From Oceanibacterium hippocampi (lineage in GTDB: Bacteria > Pseudomonadota > Alphaproteobacteria > Sneathiellales > Sneathiellaceae): a DNA stretch of 64,000 nucleotides. Shown here piece after piece: positions 10,846 through 18,993 of this stretch (within the stretch, counting starts at the first letter, position 1; each line of letters opens with the position of its first letter). Position numbers and translations under genes: made by a program. The stretch spans positions 310,001 through 374,000 of the forward strand of contig NZ_FWFR01000002.1 in assembly GCF_900172325.1 (NCBI RefSeq), given 5' to 3'. A model generated the notes under the pieces. It saw nothing but the letters and a program-made list of their open reading frames with translations. It did no database searches and had not been told where the DNA came from.

Positions 10846-12111
10846 ATGGCGGCGCTCGAAAAGCATTCGCCGGCACGCAACGGCTTCGACACGGACGAAC
10901 TGGCGCGGATCCGGGCCGATTTCCCCGGCCTCGACCAGGCGGTGCACGGCAAGCCGCTAGTCTATCTCGACAACGCGGCGTCGGCGCAGAAGCCGCGCGC
11001 GGTGATCGAACGGCTGTCAACCTTCTACGGCCACGACTATGCCAACGTGCATCGCGGCGTCCACACCCTCAGCCAGCGGGCGACGGAAGCCTACGAGGGT
11101 GCGCGCGAGAGCGTGCGCCGCTTCCTGAACGCGCCGACCGGCGAAGAGATCATCTTCACCAAGAACGCGACCGAGGCGATCAACCTGGTCGCCTCCTGCT
11201 TCCGCGAGGGCGTGCTCGAGGCCGGCGACGAGATCGTCTCCAGCCTGCTCGAGCATCATTCCAACATCGTGCCCTGGCAGCTGGCGGCGGAGCGTACCGG
11301 CGCCCGCGTCCTGCCGGTGCCGATCGACGACAACGGCGAATTCCTGCTCGACCGCTACCGCGAGCTGCTCGGCCCGAAGACCCGCCTTGTCGCGGTCACC
11401 CATGTCTCGAACGCCATCGGCACCGTCACGCCGATCGCCGAGATCATCCGCCTCGCCCATGAACAGGGCGTGCCTGTGCTGGTCGACGGCTCGCAGGCGG
11501 CGCCGCACATGGCGATCGACGTGCAGGCCCTCGACGCCGATTTCTATGTCTTCACCGGTCACAAGGTGTTCGGTCCAAGCGGCATCGGCGTGCTGTTCGG
11601 CAAGCGCGAATGGCTCGACCGCCTGCCCCCCTACCAGGGTGGCGGCGACATGATCGAACGCGTCTCGTTCGCCGGCACGACCTTCGCCAAGCCGCCGCAC
11701 AAGTTCGAGGCCGGCACCCCGCCGATCGCCCAGGCGGTCGGCCTCGGCGCCGCGATCGACTATGTGAACGGGATCGGCATGGCGCGCGTCGCCGCGCACG
11801 AGGCGATGCTGCTCGCCTATGCGACGGAGCGGCTGTCGGCGATCAATTCGCTGGAAATCGTCGGCCGCGCCAGCCGGAAAGCGGCGATTTTGTCGTTCAA
11901 CCTGATGGGCGTGCATGCCCATGACGTCGGCACCATCGTCGATCATTCCGGCGTCGCGATCCGCGTCGGCCATCATTGCGCGCAGCCGCTGATGGATCAT
12001 TTCGACGTCGCCTCGACGGCGCGCGCATCCTTCGCCTTCTACAACAGCCGCGAGGACGTCGACGCGCTGGCGGACAGTCTCAAGTCGGTACAGGAGATTT
12101 TCGGGCGATGA
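10846..12111 (+). CDS. sufS: cysteine desulfurase SufS
   Basis: PLP enzyme of 421 residues that removes sulfur from cysteine as an enzyme persulfide and supplies the scaffold. It is a group II desulfurase. The PLP lysine is K240 in FTGHKVFGPSG, and the persulfide cysteine is C378 in RVGHHCAQPLM. The SufU gene overlaps its stop codon, matching the known SufS-SufU pairing in which SufU, not SufE, accepts the sulfur. Confidence 0.95.
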   Translation: MAALEKHSPARNGFDTDELARIRADFPGLDQAVHGKPLVYLDNAASAQKPRAVIERLSTFYGHDYANVHRGVHTLSQRATEAYEGARESVRRFLNAPTGEEIIFTKNATEAINLVASCFREGVLEAGDEIVSSLLEHHSNIVPWQLAAERTGARVLPVPIDDNGEFLLDRYRELLGPKTRLVAVTHVSNAIGTVTPIAEIIRLAHEQGVPVLVDGSQAAPHMAIDVQALDADFYVFTGHKVFGPSGIGVLFGKREWLDRLPPYQGGGDMIERVSFAGTTFAKPPHKFEAGTPPIAQAVGLGAAIDYVNGIGMARVAAHEAMLLAYATERLSAINSLEIVGRASRKAAILSFNLMGVHAHDVGTIVDHSGVAIRVGHHCAQPLMDHFDVASTARASFAFYNSREDVDALADSLKSVQEIFGR

Positions 12112-12569
12112 GCGACGATCTGCGCGAGCTTTACCAGGAAGTCATTCTCGACCACAGCCGCGATCCGCGGAATTTCCGCGAGCTGCCCGACTGCGTCCAT
12201 ACCGCACATGGCGAGAACCCGCTGTGCGGCGACCGCCTGGACATCTATCTCACTCTCGATGGCGACGGGAAGATCACCGACGCGGCCTTCAAGGGGCGCG
12301 GCTGCGCGATCTCGATGGCCTCGGCCTCGATGATGACCGAGATCATCCGCGGCCTCGACATGGAAAAGGCGAAAGCCCTCTTCGAGCGCTTCCACGACCT
12401 TGTGATGGGGTCCGGGGAGGCCGATATATCGCTTGACGAGGACGACCTCGACAAGCTTCAGGTGCTGGCGGGCGTTCGCCAGTTCCCGATGCGCGTGAAA
12501 TGCGCCACTCTCGCATGGCATACGATGAATGCCGCGCTCGAGGGTGATGCGGTTGCCTCGACGGAGTGA
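12108..12569 (+). CDS. sufU: SufU-type sulfur transfer/scaffold protein
   Basis: NifU/IscU-fold protein of 153 residues. Zinc/sulfur ligands are C40 and D42 in NPLCGD, C66 in GRGCAIS and C132 in RVKCATL. The insertion before the last cysteine is the SufU rather than the IscU pattern. In Gram-positives SufU is the zinc-dependent sulfur acceptor of SufS; the translational ATGA overlap with sufS supports that role here. No sufE is present in the operon. Confidence 0.92.
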   Translation: MSDDLRELYQEVILDHSRDPRNFRELPDCVHTAHGENPLCGDRLDIYLTLDGDGKITDAAFKGRGCAISMASASMMTEIIRGLDMEKAKALFERFHDLVMGSGEADISLDEDDLDKLQVLAGVRQFPMRVKCATLAWHTMNAALEGDAVASTE

Positions 12570-12576
12570 ACGAGAG

Positions 12577-12942
12577 ATGAGTGCCGAACCAGCCGAGACG
12601 ATGACACTGAACGGGCCGTTCGAGGAAGGCACCACCACCTCGCCGCTCGAGCCGCATGTCGTGGCCGCGCTCCGTGGCGTGTATGATCCGGAAATCCCGG
12701 TCAATATCTTCGACCTGGGACTGATTTATGACGTCGCCTTCCCGATGGACGGCATCGTCGACGTGAAGATGACGTTGACCGCGCCGGGTTGCCCGGTGGC
12801 GGAGGAAATGCCCGGCATGGTGTCGGAAGCGATACGCCCGGTCGAGGGCGTCGACGATGTCCGGGTCGAGATTGTCTGGGACCCGCCGTGGCGCCCGGAT
12901 TTCATGAGCGAGGCCGCCCGCCTCGAACTCGGCATGTTCTGA
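12577..12942 (+). CDS. sufT: SufT/MIP18-family Fe-S assembly factor
   Basis: DUF59/MIP18-family protein of 121 residues, a late-acting Fe-S maturation factor. The conserved core runs YDPEIPVNIFDLGLIY (about 36-51) and LTAPGCPVAEEMP (about 67-79, with the conserved C72). Compared with bare MIP18 domains it has about 25 extra N-terminal residues. The start at 12577 has GAGAG just upstream and follows sufU by 7 bp. Confidence 0.9.
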   Translation: MSAEPAETMTLNGPFEEGTTTSPLEPHVVAALRGVYDPEIPVNIFDLGLIYDVAFPMDGIVDVKMTLTAPGCPVAEEMPGMVSEAIRPVEGVDDVRVEIVWDPPWRPDFMSEAARLELGMF

Positions 12943-12969
12943 GTTCATGGCGCGCAAGGAGTAGAGCGA

Positions 12970-13305
12970 ATGACAGAGAATCTGATGAGTCTGACGGATC
13001 GCGCTGCCGACCGGGTTCGCCACCTGATCGCGACCAGCGACAAACCGGTCAAGGGCCTGCGCATCGGCGTCACCACCACCGGCTGCTCGGGCCTGAGCTA
13101 CACCATGGATTTCGCCGAGGACATCGGCCCCGACGACAAGGTCGTCGTGGACAAGGACATCACCCTGGTGATCGACCCGGCGGCGCTGCAATACGTCGCC
13201 GGCAGCGAGATGGACTGGGTGGAAGAGCGGCTGGCGTCGCGCTTCACCTTCGAGAATCCGAATGAAAAGGGCAAATGCGGCTGCGGAACGAGCTTCCACG
13301 TCTGA
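12970..13305 (+). CDS. sufA: SufA/IscA-type Fe-S carrier
   Basis: HesB/IscA-fold protein of 111 residues with the three invariant cysteines C39 (TTTGCSG), C103 and C105 (KCGCG). By family it carries Fe-S clusters from SufBC2D to target enzymes. It is the last gene of the operon, 27 bp after sufT, and is followed by a perfect 20-bp palindrome. Confidence 0.94.
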   Translation: MTENLMSLTDRAADRVRHLIATSDKPVKGLRIGVTTTGCSGLSYTMDFAEDIGPDDKVVVDKDITLVIDPAALQYVAGSEMDWVEERLASRFTFENPNEKGKCGCGTSFHV

Positions 13306-13310
13306 GCCGC

Positions 13311-13330
13311 CCGCCGGCCCGGGCCGGCGG
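13311..13330. terminator. perfect 20-bp palindrome after sufA
   Basis: CCGCCGGCCCGGGCCGGCGG is self-complementary and begins 6 bp after the sufA stop. It has no T-tract, so it may be a Rho-assisted end or an mRNA 3' stabiliser shared with the convergent gene that ends at 13360. Confidence 0.4.
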
Positions 13331-13359
13331 CCCCCGACACAGCTAGTCTTGGAGAAACC

Positions 13360-14262
13360 CTAGAGGCAGCGGGCGAGTTCGCCGGCCGGTCCGTTCGGCC
13401 GTTCGGCGCCGTCGCGTTCAATGACACCGCTCGGATAGAGCCGGTCTACCCCGGTCACCTTGTAGACCTCGACCCGGCCGTCGCCGAGTTCGAAGCCGTA
13501 GGCCTGGCCGGTCTGCACGACGCCGGTGACATCGACCCGCAGGCCGCTCGTTCGCCCCTCGCCCAGGTGGGCGACGTAATCGCCGCCGACCACCAGTTCC
13601 GGACCGATCGTGCAATCGCGGCTCCAGGTGCCCTGCAGGCGCGGCGGGATCTCGGCATGGCGCTTCGCCTCGCCGACATGCATCTCGGCGCGGAACAGGA
13701 TATTCCCGCGCGGCGCGGCATCCGCCGCGCTGTTTTCCTGAATGTCCGATGCAACCGCGACGATCGCGGCTTCGGCCGAAGCCGATCCGCCGCCGAAATC
13801 GAAGCCGGCGAGACCGGCGGCCGCACCGCCGGATGCCAGGAGGGCAACGGCGAAGGCCGGCGCGAGCCACGCCCACGGCAGACCCGGCGCCAGGATGTCA
13901 GGCCTCTCGGAGGCGTCATCCGCCGTCATGGCGGGTCCGGCAGCAGCCTTCCGGCCGAATGTCGCGAGACGTTCACGGACCAGCCGCACAGCCGGTTCAA
14001 GGGCGGCGCGGAGATCGGCCCGCCGGACAGGCGTTTTCTGCCCGTCGAGGCCGACGACGCGGTAGGCCGGACGTCCTGCCTCTCCGGAATACTGACCGGC
14101 AAGCAGGCGGACGCGCTGGTGTCCCCATTGCGGCAGCAGTTCGAGCGCGAGCGCCCGGGCACGATCTTCCGCGATGAACCGCTTGAAGGTCCGCCACCGG
14201 CCGTCCTCGAATGTCTGGACGACAAAGCCCGCGGTCAGTTCCGATACGACATGTGCCGACAT
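13360..14262 (-). CDS. membrane-anchored protein of unknown function
   Basis: Protein of 300 residues that I do not recognise. The N-terminal cytoplasmic part (VVQTFEDGRWRTFKRF, then ALELLPQWGHQRVRLLAG) is followed by one membrane segment (WAWLAPAFAVALLASGGAAAG). A probably periplasmic domain ends RLYPSGVIERDGAE. It contains few cysteines and no catalytic signature. ATG 14262 is preferred because AGGGGAT lies about 9 bases upstream; an upstream in-frame start at 14388 would overlap the methyltransferase gene. It lies 91 bp downstream of cobA in the same direction and may be its operon partner. Confidence 0.7.
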   Translation of the reverse strand: MSAHVVSELTAGFVVQTFEDGRWRTFKRFIAEDRARALALELLPQWGHQRVRLLAGQYSGEAGRPAYRVVGLDGQKTPVRRADLRAALEPAVRLVRERLATFGRKAAAGPAMTADDASERPDILAPGLPWAWLAPAFAVALLASGGAAAGLAGFDFGGGSASAEAAIVAVASDIQENSAADAAPRGNILFRAEMHVGEAKRHAEIPPRLQGTWSRDCTIGPELVVGGDYVAHLGEGRTSGLRVDVTGVVQTGQAYGFELGDGRVEVYKVTGVDRLYPSGVIERDGAERPNGPAGELARCL

Positions 14263-14353
14263 CGCGACGATCCCCTGGATCCCTGCTAGGAGATTCCATG
14301 GTGACCGGACATGCTGAACAATTCGTAAATGCCGGGCCGGATTCGCTGCGTCG

Positions 14354-15184
14354 TCAGCCCTCGCCACCGGACCCGAGCGGGTCCGCATCGAGGCGCCGGC
14401 CGGCCAGTGCGCCGCGCCAGTCGAGGCCCTGTCGCAGGCGCACGACCTCGCCCACCACGACCATTGCCGGCGGCTTCAGGTCCGCCGTCCGTGCCGCCGC
14501 TGCGGCGTCGGCGAGCGTCGTCTCCAGCACCGCCTCGTCCGGCAGCGTGGCCCGGGCGACGATCGCCACCGGCTCGTCCGCCGGGCGCCCGGCGGCGATC
14601 AGCCGGGCGCTGATCTCGGCCAGGTGGGTCAGCACCATGAAGATGACCAGCACCGGCGAGCCCTTGGCGAGGGCTTCCCAGTCGACACTGTCCGGCACGT
14701 CGCCGGCGGCGCTGTGCCCGGTGACGAAGGTAACCGCGTGGTTGACATTGCGGTGGGTCAGCGGGATCCCGGCACTGGCGAGGCCGCCGATGCCGGCTGA
14801 AATGCCAGGCACGACGCGAAACGGAATCCCGGCGGCGACGAGCGCCAGCGCCTCCTCCCCGCCACGGCCGAAGACATAGGGGTCGCCGCCCTTCAGGCGC
14901 AGTACGCGCTTTCCCTCGCGGGCGAGCGCGACCAGCCGGGCCGAGATATCGGGCTGTTTCGGCGACGGCTTGCCGCCGCGCTTTCCGGCGAATTCCAGCA
15001 CCGCGTCCGCGCCGGCGAGCGCCAGGACGGGGTCGCCGACCAGCGCATCGTAAACCACGACATCGGCCTGCTTCAGGGCGTCGAGGGCATAGAGGGTGAG
15101 CAGGCCCGGGTCGCCCGGACCGGCGCCGACCAGCCAGACCGTGCCGCGGGCGAATTCGGGAAAATGCAGGACGTCGTCGATCAT
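14354..15184 (-). CDS. cobA: uroporphyrinogen-III C-methyltransferase (SUMT)
   Basis: SAM-dependent methyltransferase of 276 residues that makes precorrin-2 for sirohaem or cobalamin. Motifs: VGAGPGDPGLLTL (about 19-31), VVYDALV, RLKGGDPYVFGRGGEE (about 95-110) and VPGISAG. It is the monofunctional SUMT form, without the CysG oxidase/chelatase domain. No other cobalamin, sirohaem, nitrite- or sulfite-reductase gene is beside it. A 23-bp inverted repeat abuts its start codon. Confidence 0.88.
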   Translation of the reverse strand: MIDDVLHFPEFARGTVWLVGAGPGDPGLLTLYALDALKQADVVVYDALVGDPVLALAGADAVLEFAGKRGGKPSPKQPDISARLVALAREGKRVLRLKGGDPYVFGRGGEEALALVAAGIPFRVVPGISAGIGGLASAGIPLTHRNVNHAVTFVTGHSAAGDVPDSVDWEALAKGSPVLVIFMVLTHLAEISARLIAAGRPADEPVAIVARATLPDEAVLETTLADAAAAARTADLKPPAMVVVGEVVRLRQGLDWRGALAGRRLDADPLGSGGEG

Positions 15185-15185
15185 G

Positions 15186-15208
15186 CGATCTACTTACATC
15201 GTAGATCG
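15186..15208. promoter_or_regulatory. inverted repeat at the cobA start, possible operator
   Basis: CGATCTAC, 7-bp spacer, GTAGATCG: a perfect 8+8 dyad lying 1 bp upstream of the cobA start codon, in the 70-bp gap shared with the divergent GFA-family gene. The position suits a repressor site controlling one or both genes. I do not recognise the motif. Confidence 0.4.
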
Positions 15209-15254
15209 GGCGTGGAACAGACCCTGCGACATCTCCGGGACGGCGGAAGGCATC

Positions 15255-15698
15255 ATGACGGAAACTCTGACGAAAACACATCGGGGCGGCTGCCTGTGCG
15301 GCGCCGTCCGCTACACGGTCGAGGGTCCGCCGGCAATCGTCGCCCAGTGTCATTGCGAGGCGTGCCAGAAATGGAGCGGCACCGGTCACACGATCAGCGC
15401 GACCTTTGCCGCTGCGGATCTCTCGCTGCAGGGCGAGACGGCCGAGTTCCGCTACATGTCGGAGAATGGCAACGAGGTGACCCGGCTGTTCTGCCCGCGT
15501 TGCGGCAGTCCGCTTCTCGGCCGCAACACCGGCCTCGTCGGATACCTGACGATACCGCTCGGAACCATGGACGATGTACCGGACTGGCGTCCCCAGGTCG
15601 CCGTCTTCACCCGCAACCGGAAGCACTGGGACGGGTTGCCGGCGGAGGCGGCCCGGTTCGAGGCCCAGCCCGCGTGGAGGCCCGCCAAAGACGGCTGA
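15255..15698 (+). CDS. GFA-family zinc-binding protein
   Basis: Glutathione-dependent formaldehyde-activating (GFA/CENP-V) fold, 147 residues. All zinc cysteines are present: C13 and C15 (GGCLCGAVRY), C32, C34 and C37 (CHCEAC), C80 and C83 (FCPRCGS). Members bind glutathione or small thiol adducts, but the true substrate of most is unknown, so a formaldehyde role is not claimed. The start at 15255 has CGGAAGG upstream. It diverges from cobA. Confidence 0.85.
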   Translation: MTETLTKTHRGGCLCGAVRYTVEGPPAIVAQCHCEACQKWSGTGHTISATFAAADLSLQGETAEFRYMSENGNEVTRLFCPRCGSPLLGRNTGLVGYLTIPLGTMDDVPDWRPQVAVFTRNRKHWDGLPAEAARFEAQPAWRPAKDG

Positions 15699-15721
15699 AG
15701 CGCCGTGAAGGTGACGGCCGG

Positions 15722-16303
15722 CTAGCGCGTGCGGGCGTTCATCTCCTTGCGATAGCCGGCGAGCCGCTGGCGCAGCAACGCGCGCGCCTGCTGGACCCGC
15801 TTCCGCACATTCTCGTTGGAGATGCGGAGTTGGGCGGCGATCTCGGGATAGTCCTCGCCCTGCACGAGGCGCAAGGTGAAGGCCGAACGAAGCGGGTTCG
15901 GCAGTTCGCGGATCGCGCTGTCGAGTTCGCGCGCGAGCTGGGTGTTCCAGAGCTCTTCCTCGGGCGAGCGCGGGGCCGCGGCAAAGACGCTGACATCGCC
16001 GTCCTGCATCGACTTGACCTCGGAAATCTGGTCGTTGCGGCGCTGGTTGGCGCGATGCACGTCGATGCAGTGATTGTGCAGCAGGCGGGCGAGCCAGGCG
16101 CGCGCGTTGCGGATCTCGTCGGCGGAATCGGCGAACTTTCCCACCGCCTTGACGGCGGCGGCATTCATCGCGTCCTCGGCGTCGGCGACATTGCCGCTCA
16201 TCCAGCGCAGGCTGAGCCGGTAGAGATAGTCCTGGTGTTCCCGCCAGACCTGCCAGAACAGCTTCGAACGGAGGTTCTGCCGGCCGGCCATGGCCCGCCG
16301 CAT
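15722..16303 (-). CDS. sigma-70 family (ECF-like) RNA polymerase sigma factor
   Basis: Sigma factor with region 2 (FWQVWREHQDYLYRLSLRW, then AWLARLLHNHCIDVHR) and region 4 (LPNPLRSAFTLRLVQGEDYP, then ISNENVRKRVQQARALLRQRL). The core from ATG 16303 is 193 residues. The frame stays open to ATG 16720 (332 residues). The extra N-terminus is low-complexity and uses rare codons such as AGG and CGT, so I judge it mostly non-coding; a GTG at 16594 is another candidate. The gene diverges from the eight-gene reb cluster and is the obvious candidate to drive it, though the target promoters are not proven. No anti-sigma gene is adjacent. Confidence 0.72.
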   Translation of the reverse strand: MRRAMAGRQNLRSKLFWQVWREHQDYLYRLSLRWMSGNVADAEDAMNAAAVKAVGKFADSADEIRNARAWLARLLHNHCIDVHRANQRRNDQISEVKSMQDGDVSVFAAAPRSPEEELWNTQLARELDSAIRELPNPLRSAFTLRLVQGEDYPEIAAQLRISNENVRKRVQQARALLRQRLAGYRKEMNARTR

Positions 16304-16994
16304 GGCTTCCCGGGGGGTCTCGCTCGCGCGGTCCGACCCGGACGTCTCCGGCTCTGCCGCCGACGCGGTGTCGCAACCGCCAATTGCACCGGCGGCCGAC
16401 GCCGCTTCGCGCGGCGGCTCGGCCCCACGCCTACTCGGCGGCACACGCCTGCCCGCGGGCCCCTGCACCGGAACGGTGCCGGACCCGCAGTCCCGGCTCT
16501 CGGAACCGGCCTCGGGAAGCGATCGCCAATCAACCTCATGCAACTTGTCCACGCGCCGTGATCCCCGTTCCACTGGCGCCACCCCCTTCGACACGTTCCG
16601 GTCGTTCTTGCGAGGGCGGCATGCCTGCCTGTCATTGACCTTGCTGCCGCTCTCAAGACGCCGATGATATACAGTTTGTGATTGATCGAAAGCACTCGCT
16701 ATACTCGCATAACGACGCATTCACGGTCTGCTTGCCACTGTATGCCATCGGTCGAGAGTCACCTTCGACTGCCTGTCGACTGTCCTCCCGTTCGACTGTC
16801 GAGACGACGGGGCCGGTCTTCGCGCCCCTTCAAGGGGCGAATCGGGCGGGCTGCCGGGGTGAAGATTTCACAGACCCGGCGCACAGGGCGTCACGTCCGA
16901 TTAAACTACTTGTGATTGCATTTCTGAATTTGCGCGTCCTACAATGTCCTCCGGCAGCGGCGATCGGCGTTCGGACAAGGCAAGGGACAGCCAC
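16304..16994. other. 691-bp region between the sigma factor and the first reb gene
   Basis: It is GC-rich in its left part (possible N-terminal extension of the sigma gene) and then clearly less GC-rich from about 16670 to 16945, as expected for divergent promoters. The only promoter I could place is for reb1 (16916-16945). No RNA gene or small ORF with a ribosome site was found. Confidence 0.5.
16916..16945 (+). promoter_or_regulatory. candidate sigma-70-like promoter for reb1
   Basis: TTGCAT (-35, 4 of 6 consensus) and TACAAT (-10, 5 of 6) are 18 bp apart, ending 49 bp before the reb1 ATG. The local DNA is AT-rich relative to its surroundings. The divergent sigma factor may use a different promoter that I cannot recognise. 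Confidence 0.4.
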
Positions 16995-17429
16995 ATGACA
17001 CAGACAGGAAATGCGACCAGCAGCCCGATCACCGATTCGGTGATGACGGTGAATGAACTCGTACTCGGCAGCGCGCCCGCCGAGGCGCTTGCGGCGATCT
17101 ACATGACTGTCGCCCAGGCGACCGGGATGTCGGCGCAAAGCGCCGTCGTCAACCAGCAGGCAATGAACCTGCTCGCCGGCGCGACCGCGGCGGTCGGCGC
17201 CGCGGGGATCCTCGGGCTCGGGCTCAACTCGGCCCAGACCAAGAACAATCCGCAGGACATGCTGACCCTCGTGCAGCAGGTCTTCGGCCTGCTCGAGGGC
17301 AAGGACAGCGGCGGCGGCGGCACGGGCGGCGATACCGGTGGCGGCGGCACGGGCGGCAATACCGGTGGCGGCGGTACCGGCGGCGATACCGGGGGCGGCG
17401 GCACGAACGACAACGGCGGAAAGCCCTGA
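16995..17429 (+). CDS. RebB-family protein 1 with glycine-rich tail (R-body locus)
   Basis: Protein of 144 residues; first gene of the reb cluster. The N-terminal half aligns with the RebB core (ITDSVMTVNELVLGSAPAEA, then YMTVAQATGMSAQSAVVNQQ). It diverges from the other copies, having lost the VNSQITDAVTQ opening. A hydrophobic stretch (GAAGILGLGLN) follows. Residues 106-137 are a tail of 9-residue GGGGTGGDT repeats. An AGGGA ribosome site lies 8 bases before ATG 16995. Reb proteins polymerise into cytoplasmic R-body ribbons. The flexible tail could be a linker, or this copy may be an accessory rather than a ribbon subunit; that is inference. Confidence 0.75.
   Translation: MTQTGNATSSPITDSVMTVNELVLGSAPAEALAAIYMTVAQATGMSAQSAVVNQQAMNLLAGATAAVGAAGILGLGLNSAQTKNNPQDMLTLVQQVFGLLEGKDSGGGGTGGDTGGGGTGGNTGGGGTGGDTGGGGTNDNGGKP
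17310..17405 (+). repeat. 27-bp tandem repeat encoding the glycine-rich tail
   Basis: Three full 27-bp units plus a partial one encode GGGGTGGDT, GGGGTGGNT, GGGGTGGDT, GGGGT. Near-identity at DNA level suggests recent expansion and possible length variation between strains. Confidence 0.75.
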
Positions 17430-17477
17430 GGCGACCGGTCCACCGCGGCACCGCGCGGATCCGCTCCGGCGGCCCGG

Positions 17478-17501
17478 CCCGGCCCCTTCGACGGGGCCGG
17501 G
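17478..17501 (+). terminator. hairpin between reb1 and reb2
   Basis: CCCGGCCCC and GGGGCCGGG form a perfect 9-bp stem with loop TTCGAC, 48 bp after the reb1 stop. Without a T-tract it could act as an attenuator or an RNA processing/stability element rather than a full terminator. Confidence 0.45.
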
Positions 17502-17558
17502 TCAGCGGCGGCACGCGCCCCGGACGCCTCCATTCTTCCGTGAACAGGGACAATCGAC

Positions 17559-18017
17559 ATGCCGAATATCGTCAACGAGCAGACCACCGACGCCGTCACC
17601 CAGACGAATGTCCGGGTCCTGGGCGATTCCGCGCCCTTCGCGATGGGACTGGTCTACCAGTTCGCCGCCCATTCATCGGGCCTGGCGATGGAGAACGCGA
17701 CAGTCGCGACCAACTTTCTGAATACGGTGACCAACGCCTCCGCCGCCTCGATGACGGCGCTGAAGGTCGCGGAAGCGAATGCGCTGAGCTCGCTTACCAC
17801 CTCGATCTCGGAGGCCTACAACAGCCAGACGGCGGCGATCAGCCAGGCGCTCAACGCCCAGACCCAGTCGACGGCCGCCGGGCTCAACGCCATCACCACG
17901 GCGGGCAGCAGCGGCATGGCCGCCCAGACGGCGCAGGACATCGCCGGGCTGACCGCCGATTCCGTCGCCGCGACGGCCGTTGCGATGTACGAGATCGTCA
18001 AGCAGATGGCCGGCTAG
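17559..18017 (+). CDS. RebB-family protein 2, long alanine/serine-rich form (R-body locus)
   Basis: Protein of 152 residues. The N-terminus matches the RebB signature (EQTTDAVTQTNVRVLGDSAP, then LVYQFAAHSSGLAMENA). In place of the usual short end it has a long Ala/Ser/Thr/Gln-rich helical tail (about residues 60-150) with no proline, suited to a coiled or bundle-forming extension. The start at 17559 follows CAGGGA. It is bounded by a hairpin upstream and a strong intrinsic terminator downstream, so it is likely expressed with reb1 or alone. It could be an assembly factor (RebC/RebD-like role), which is inference. Confidence 0.78.
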   Translation: MPNIVNEQTTDAVTQTNVRVLGDSAPFAMGLVYQFAAHSSGLAMENATVATNFLNTVTNASAASMTALKVAEANALSSLTTSISEAYNSQTAAISQALNAQTQSTAAGLNAITTAGSSGMAAQTAQDIAGLTADSVAATAVAMYEIVKQMAG

Positions 18018-18091
18018 GCACGCAAGGCCGACCGGCGTACCCGGCCGGCAACGGCACGCCGGCCTGACCCGACCTCCCTCCCCGACTTGAG

Positions 18092-18119
18092 CCCGCGGCC
18101 CCGCCGCGGGTTCTTTTTT
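18092..18119 (+). terminator. intrinsic terminator after reb2
   Basis: CCCGCGG, 5-base loop, CCGCGGG, then TTCTTTTTT. It is the only textbook Rho-independent terminator in the reb cluster. It ends the reb1-reb2 transcript and implies a separate promoter for reb3 onward. Confidence 0.85.
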
Positions 18120-18248
18120 GCCCGATCCACTCCGAAACCGTCCGCGCCGTGCTTCACATCGCGGTGGCCGGCCACGTCTTACACCACGCGGACCTGCAGC
18201 GGCGGCGAATGCCCCGGAACAGGCCCTGCGAGACGAGGGAGAACCGGA

Positions 18249-18596
18249 ATGGCGGCAGAGACATACGTCAACAGTCAGATCACCGACGCGGTCACGCAGT
18301 CGAACGTCACGGTTCTTGCCCAGGCCCCGGCCAAGGCGATGGCCGTCCTCTACCAGATGATGGCCCAGGCCATCGGTGTCTCCATGCAGAACGCGGTCGC
18401 CAACCAGCAGTCGATGAACACCCTCGACGCGGCGATCGTCACCCAGGGCGTGAACCTTCTCTATTCCATGGACACCGCTTCCGACGCGGCGATCGTCGAG
18501 CAGACGCTCGGCGATCACGCCAGCGCCGAGGCGATCCGGACCCTGCTGGCGGCGATGCAAGCCGTCCAGCCGGCGAAGGGGTCGCGACGGCCGTGA
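18249..18596 (+). CDS. RebB-family R-body protein 3
   Basis: Protein of 115 residues with the full RebB pattern: VNSQITDAVTQSNVTVL, LYQMMAQAIGVSMQNAV, NQQSMNTLDAAIVTQGVNLL. ATG 18249 is preceded by AGGGAGAA. The upstream region (18120-18248) must hold its own promoter because of the terminator at 18092. The C-terminus differs from copies 4-6, having a charged GSRRP end and lacking the FSGNSVA motif. It is a probable structural subunit of the ribbon. Confidence 0.88.
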   Translation: MAAETYVNSQITDAVTQSNVTVLAQAPAKAMAVLYQMMAQAIGVSMQNAVANQQSMNTLDAAIVTQGVNLLYSMDTASDAAIVEQTLGDHASAEAIRTLLAAMQAVQPAKGSRRP

Positions 18597-18669
18597 ACCG
18601 GCCGCCCCGTCCCACCCCAGTGCAGTAGCAACTTGTTCGTGAACCAGGTCAACGAGGGAGATCCAGACC

Positions 18670-18993
18670 ATGGCAGGCGATACTCCGGTCAACAGCCAGA
18701 TTACCGATTCCGTCACCCAGGCCAACGTGAAAGTCCTGGGCGACGCCCCGGCCGAATCGATGGGCACCGTCTATCAGGTGTTCGCCCAGACGGTCGGTGT
18801 GTCGATGCAGAACGCGGTCGGCAACCAGCAGAACGCCAACACCATCGACACCGCCATCACCACGCAGGGCGTGAACCTGCTCTACTCGCTGCCGACGGCG
18901 ACCGACTCGCGCGCCACCACCGAGGTCTTCAGCGGCAATTCCGTCGCCGAGACCATGCAGGCGCTCAAGGCGGCCGTTCAGGCCTTCTCGTAA
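18670..18993 (+). CDS. RebB-family R-body protein 4
   Basis: Protein of 107 residues with canonical RebB layout: VNSQITDSVTQANVKVLGDA, YQVFAQTVGVSMQNAV, ITTQGVNLLYSLPTAT, and the C-terminal FSGNSVAETMQALKAAV block shared with copies 5 and 6. ATG 18670 follows GAGGGAG. It starts 73 bp after reb3 with no hairpin between, so the two are probably co-transcribed. Confidence 0.9.
   Translation: MAGDTPVNSQITDSVTQANVKVLGDAPAESMGTVYQVFAQTVGVSMQNAVGNQQNANTIDTAITTQGVNLLYSLPTATDSRATTEVFSGNSVAETMQALKAAVQAFS

Noticed and set aside
16304-16720. N-terminal extension of the sigma factor
   Set aside because: The open frame is low-complexity with rare codons and lacks a convincing start; treated as probably non-coding.
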